Assembly: GCF_023617245.1 (NCBI RefSeq)
Contig: NZ_CP067396.1
Span: 434,001 to 498,000 of the forward strand
DNA length: 64,000 nt
Reading direction: 5' to 3'
From: Lysobacter enzymogenes
GTDB lineage: Bacteria > Pseudomonadota > Gammaproteobacteria > Xanthomonadales > Xanthomonadaceae
The translations under genes were made by a program, and so were the position numbers. Positions within the stretch are counted from its first letter, which is position 1. Every line of letters begins with the position of its first letter. Shown piece by piece: positions 61,944-64,000 of the stretch. The notes under the pieces are model-generated. The model ran no database searches. It had not been told where the DNA came from and worked only from the letters and a program-made list of their open reading frames with translations.

Positions 61944-62399
61944 ATGAACGCATCCACCGACCGCATCCAACGCCGCATCCTGCTCAAGGCCCCGCGCGCC
62001 AAGGTCTGGCGCGCGCTGGCCGACGCCGAGTCCTTCGGCCAATGGTTCGGAGTGAAGCTGCAAGGCCAGCGCTTCGCCCCCGGCGAGCCCGCGCAGGGCT
62101 ACATCACCTACCCCGGCTACGAACACCTGCTGATGCGGGTGGTGGTGCAGGCGATGGAGCCCGAGCGCCGGTTCTCGTTCCACTGGCATCCCTATGCGGT
62201 CGATCCGGACCGCGACTACTCGCACGAGCCGCCGACGTTGGTCGAGTTCGCGCTCGAGGACGCCGACGGCGGCACCTGGCTGACGGTGACCGAGTCGGGC
62301 TTCGACCAAGTCCCGGCCGAACGCCGCGAGGAAGCGTTCCGCATGAACTCCGGCGGCTGGGACGCGCAGGTCGGGAACATCGCGCGCTATGTCGAGTAA
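61944..62399 (+). CDS. SRPBCC (AHSA1-type) domain protein
   Basis: 151 residues of the AHSA1/START-like fold: IQRRILLKAPRAKVWRALAD AESFGQWFG, RFAPGEPAQGYITYPGYEHL, PERRFSFHWHPYAVD, LVEFALEDADGGTWLTVTES GFDQVP and GGWDAQVGNIARYVE. The fold binds hydrophobic ligands; its role is unknown. ATG 61944 has AGAGG upstream. Its end overlaps the ArsR gene by 11 bp; AHSA1/ArsR pairs are a recurrent module, usually with ArsR first, here second. Confidence 0.92.
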   Translation: MNASTDRIQRRILLKAPRAKVWRALADAESFGQWFGVKLQGQRFAPGEPAQGYITYPGYEHLLMRVVVQAMEPERRFSFHWHPYAVDPDRDYSHEPPTLVEFALEDADGGTWLTVTESGFDQVPAERREEAFRMNSGGWDAQVGNIARYVE

Positions 62400-62754
62400 G
62401 CCTGCCGCCGTCAAGCCGGCGGCCGCGTTCAAGGCGCCGGCGCTGCGGCGCTCGGCGCGGGTGTTCGACGCGCTCGGCGACGAGACCCGGCTGCGGTTGG
62501 TGGTGGCGCTGTGCGCCGGCGGCGCGCTGTCGATCGCCCAGCTCACCGCCGGCACCGACATCAGCCGCCAGGCGGTGACCAAGCACTTGCAGGTGCTGGC
62601 CGGCGCCGGGCTGGTGCGCGACCTCAAGGCCGGGCGCGAGCGCTTGTGGCAGTTCGAGCCGGCCGAGCTGGAACAGGCGCGGCAGTCGCTGCAGCGCATC
62701 GCCGAGCAGTGGGACCGGGCGCTGCTGCGGTTGCGGGCGTTCGTGGAGACCTGA
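62389..62754 (+). CDS. ArsR-family winged-helix regulator
   Basis: 121 residues: RSARVFDALGDETRLRLVVA LCAGGALSIAQLTAGTDISR QAVTKHLQVLAGAGLVRDLK AGRERLWQFEP is a complete ArsR HTH. The metal-binding CxC motif is absent, so it is not a metal sensor. It belongs to the group that accompanies SRPBCC proteins. Overlaps the upstream gene and is probably cotranscribed and autoregulatory. Confidence 0.93.
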   Translation: MSSKPAAVKPAAAFKAPALRRSARVFDALGDETRLRLVVALCAGGALSIAQLTAGTDISRQAVTKHLQVLAGAGLVRDLKAGRERLWQFEPAELEQARQSLQRIAEQWDRALLRLRAFVET

Positions 62755-62769
62755 GGCGCGGGCGCGCGC

Positions 62770-63243
62770 TCAGCGGTCGGTGAGGTCCAGCGCCGGCCGC
62801 CGTTGTTGGCGGCAATAGCGCTCGTACGCGGCGCGCTGGCTCTGCGCGGTGGCGCGCAGGCGCACCGTGCCGCCGGGGCCGAGGAACTCGACCGCGCCCA
62901 TCACCACCACCAGCGCGATCATCGGTTCGTCGCCGACGATCTTCCACCAGTCGACGTTGCCGGGCGGTTCGTAGACGTAATCGCCCGGTCCGATCAGTTC
63001 GCCGGTGCACAGCTGACGGGTGCCGCTGAGGTTGTAGGCGTGGACCTCGCCGGTGTGGCGGTGCAGCGGCATCGCCAGGCCCGGGTCCATGCGCAACAGT
63101 TCGACGAAGCCGCGGTCGTCGGCGAAGAAGCGCAGCGGCTTGGAGTACTTGCCGGGCGTGTCGGCGGGAATCCACGGCAGTTGCGCGCGGGCGCCGATGC
63201 GCGCGGGCAGGTAGTCGTGCAGGGCGTCGAAGCCGGAAGCCAT
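62770..63243 (-). CDS. Cupin protein, 2,4'-dihydroxyacetophenone dioxygenase-like
   Basis: 157 residues. Cupin motif 1 MPLHRHTGEVHAYNLSGTRQ (HxH..E) and motif 2 GPGDYVYEPPGNVDWWKIV. These match cupins annotated as 2,4'-dihydroxyacetophenone dioxygenase-like or ChrR-like. Fe-dependent ring or side-chain cleavage is possible but not shown. It lies 32 bp downstream of the MBL-fold gene on the same strand, so the two are likely one operon. Confidence 0.85.
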   Translation of the reverse strand: MASGFDALHDYLPARIGARAQLPWIPADTPGKYSKPLRFFADDRGFVELLRMDPGLAMPLHRHTGEVHAYNLSGTRQLCTGELIGPGDYVYEPPGNVDWWKIVGDEPMIALVVVMGAVEFLGPGGTVRLRATAQSQRAAYERYCRQQRRPALDLTDR

Positions 63244-63275
63244 GGCGGTTCCTCGTGGGGCGTGGGCGGCCGGGC

Positions 63276-64000
63276 TCAGCCGGCGATCGCGTCGAAATAG
63301 CGCTGGAACGAGGCATCCACCGCGGCGCGGCCGCCGCCGAGGATGTTGCGGCCCAGGCTGTAGCCGTACACGTCCTCGAACGCGAAGCGGTCGATGCGTT
63401 CGCGCATCGCGCGCACGTCGGCCGGCTTCATCGGGATGTAGTTCGGATAGCTGTACATGAAGGTGGTGTGGCGGCGGTCGGAGACGACCTGCAGCGCGTC
63501 GCCGGGGAACAGCGCCGCGCCGCGCGCGCCGTCGCGGCGCCAGTGCAGCGCGGTGCTGCCGTCGAAGTGGCCGCCGCAGCGGATCAGCACGACATCGTCG
63601 GACAGCGCCAGTTCGTCGCCGCGCCACCAGCGGATCGCCGGCGAGGGCCGCTGCACCCATTCGCGGTCGGCCTCGTGCAGGTAGATCGGGACGTCGCCGA
63701 ACGCGCGGCTCCATTCGACCATCGACGCGTAGAAGTGCGGGTGCGAGATCGCGATCAGGTCGACGCCGCCGAGCGCGCGCAGCGCCTGCACTGCCTCGTC
63801 GGTGACCAGCGACAGCGTCTCCCACAGGATGTTGCCGGCGCCGGTGGGCAGGAACATCGCGCGCTGGTCGATGGCGAAGCCGGGCGACATGCTCAGGCTG
63901 AGCACGCCGGCGTCGTCGTCGATGCGCAGGCGGTGACGCTGGGCCAGCGATTCCATCGTGGTCCAGCGCTGGCCGTTCCAGCCGACGTACTGGCGCTCGT
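63276..64000 (-). CDS. Metallo-beta-lactamase-fold hydrolase, C-terminal part (cut by right edge)
   Basis: About 241 residues are inside the window; the frame stays open to the edge (upstream residues ERQYVGWNGQRWTTMESLA). MBL-type features: AISHPHFYASMVEWSRAF (variant HxHxDH with HPHF), RCGGHFDGSTALHW (later His) and LFPGDALQVVSDR (Asp). Relatives carry an N-terminal CxxC zinc-ribbon ending CPICEDERQYVGW, which would lie just outside. The changed first motif makes the metal site uncertain. Operon with the cupin gene. Substrate unknown. Confidence 0.85.
   Translation of the reverse strand, partial: ERQYVGWNGQRWTTMESLAQRHRLRIDDDAGVLSLSMSPGFAIDQRAMFLPTGAGNILWETLSLVTDEAVQALRALGGVDLIAISHPHFYASMVEWSRAFGDVPIYLHEADREWVQRPSPAIRWWRGDELALSDDVVLIRCGGHFDGSTALHWRRDGARGAALFPGDALQVVSDRRHTTFMYSYPNYIPMKPADVRAMRERIDRFAFEDVYGYSLGRNILGGGRAAVDASFQRYFDAIAG

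Overview
The window is about 64 kb of very GC-rich, gene-dense chromosomal DNA. Gene order and protein similarity point to a Xanthomonadaceae/Lysobacteraceae gammaproteobacterium, most likely Lysobacter or a close relative. The pointers are polA followed by a C-rich small RNA, the divergent rho-trxA / rhlB arrangement, ycgL next to a giant ankyrin protein, a type IV secretion effector with an XVIPCD-type tail, and many REP-like intergenic repeats. The genus is an inference. No rRNA, tRNA, integrase, transposase or CRISPR array was recognised.

Layout. 1-3.8 kb: start of a TonB-dependent receptor divergent from a phytase-like lipoprotein, then small lipoproteins and a GNAT acetyltransferase. 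3.9-8.1 kb: polA, a candidate sX13-type sRNA, and hemF. 8.5-14.2 kb: an exported S9 peptidase and a cyanide-insensitive-type cytochrome bd oxidase (two subunits). 14.3-20.1 kb: ycgL, an 1128-residue membrane-anchored ankyrin protein, and a Kef-type cation/proton antiporter. 20.2-23.6 kb: a TonB-like periplasmic protein, a 53-residue lipoprotein and a candidate X-T4SS antibacterial effector. 23.8-28.6 kb: an ECF41-type sigma factor with its usual companions (cupin, carboxymuconolactone decarboxylase-like protein, NAD(P)-binding epimerase), a LysR regulator and an Ohr/OsmC peroxidase. 28.8-37.2 kb: housekeeping block rho, trxA, rhlB, ftsE, ftsX, a two-receiver response regulator and ung. 37.3-43.8 kb: small regulators (XRE-cupin, RHH, two LysR), tautomerase, azoreductase and EcsC. 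44.0-48.8 kb: a two-component system divergent from a PAP2 phosphatase and an EptA-type phosphoethanolamine transferase. 48.9-49.8 kb: a repeat-only island with an 80-bp tandem array and a MITE-like element. 49.9-58.4 kb: patatin phospholipase, a UDP-glycosyltransferase, a one-module NRPS whose adenylation pocket reads as glycine-specific, and a TetR gene with a Fur-like palindrome. 58.4-64 kb: a TPR-like protein, an RstAB-like two-component system, a membrane protein, an AHSA1/ArsR pair, a cupin and a metallo-beta-lactamase-fold protein cut by the right edge.

How the genes work together. Several local units are visible: envelope remodelling under two-component control (44-48.8 kb), the ECF41 redox cluster, the RNA-degradation/termination block (rho, trxA, rhlB), the cell-division ABC pair ftsEX, and a compact NRPS-glycosyltransferase operon that may make a glycosylated glycine-containing metabolite.

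The most unusual items are the candidate T4SS effector with a hydrophobic core and no obvious immunity partner, the NRPS-glycosyltransferase pair, the sX13-like RNA, and several repeat families. One of those is a 360-bp element with 33-bp terminal inverted repeats attached to an 80-bp minisatellite. Functional calls are by eye from sequence motifs; no database search was possible.
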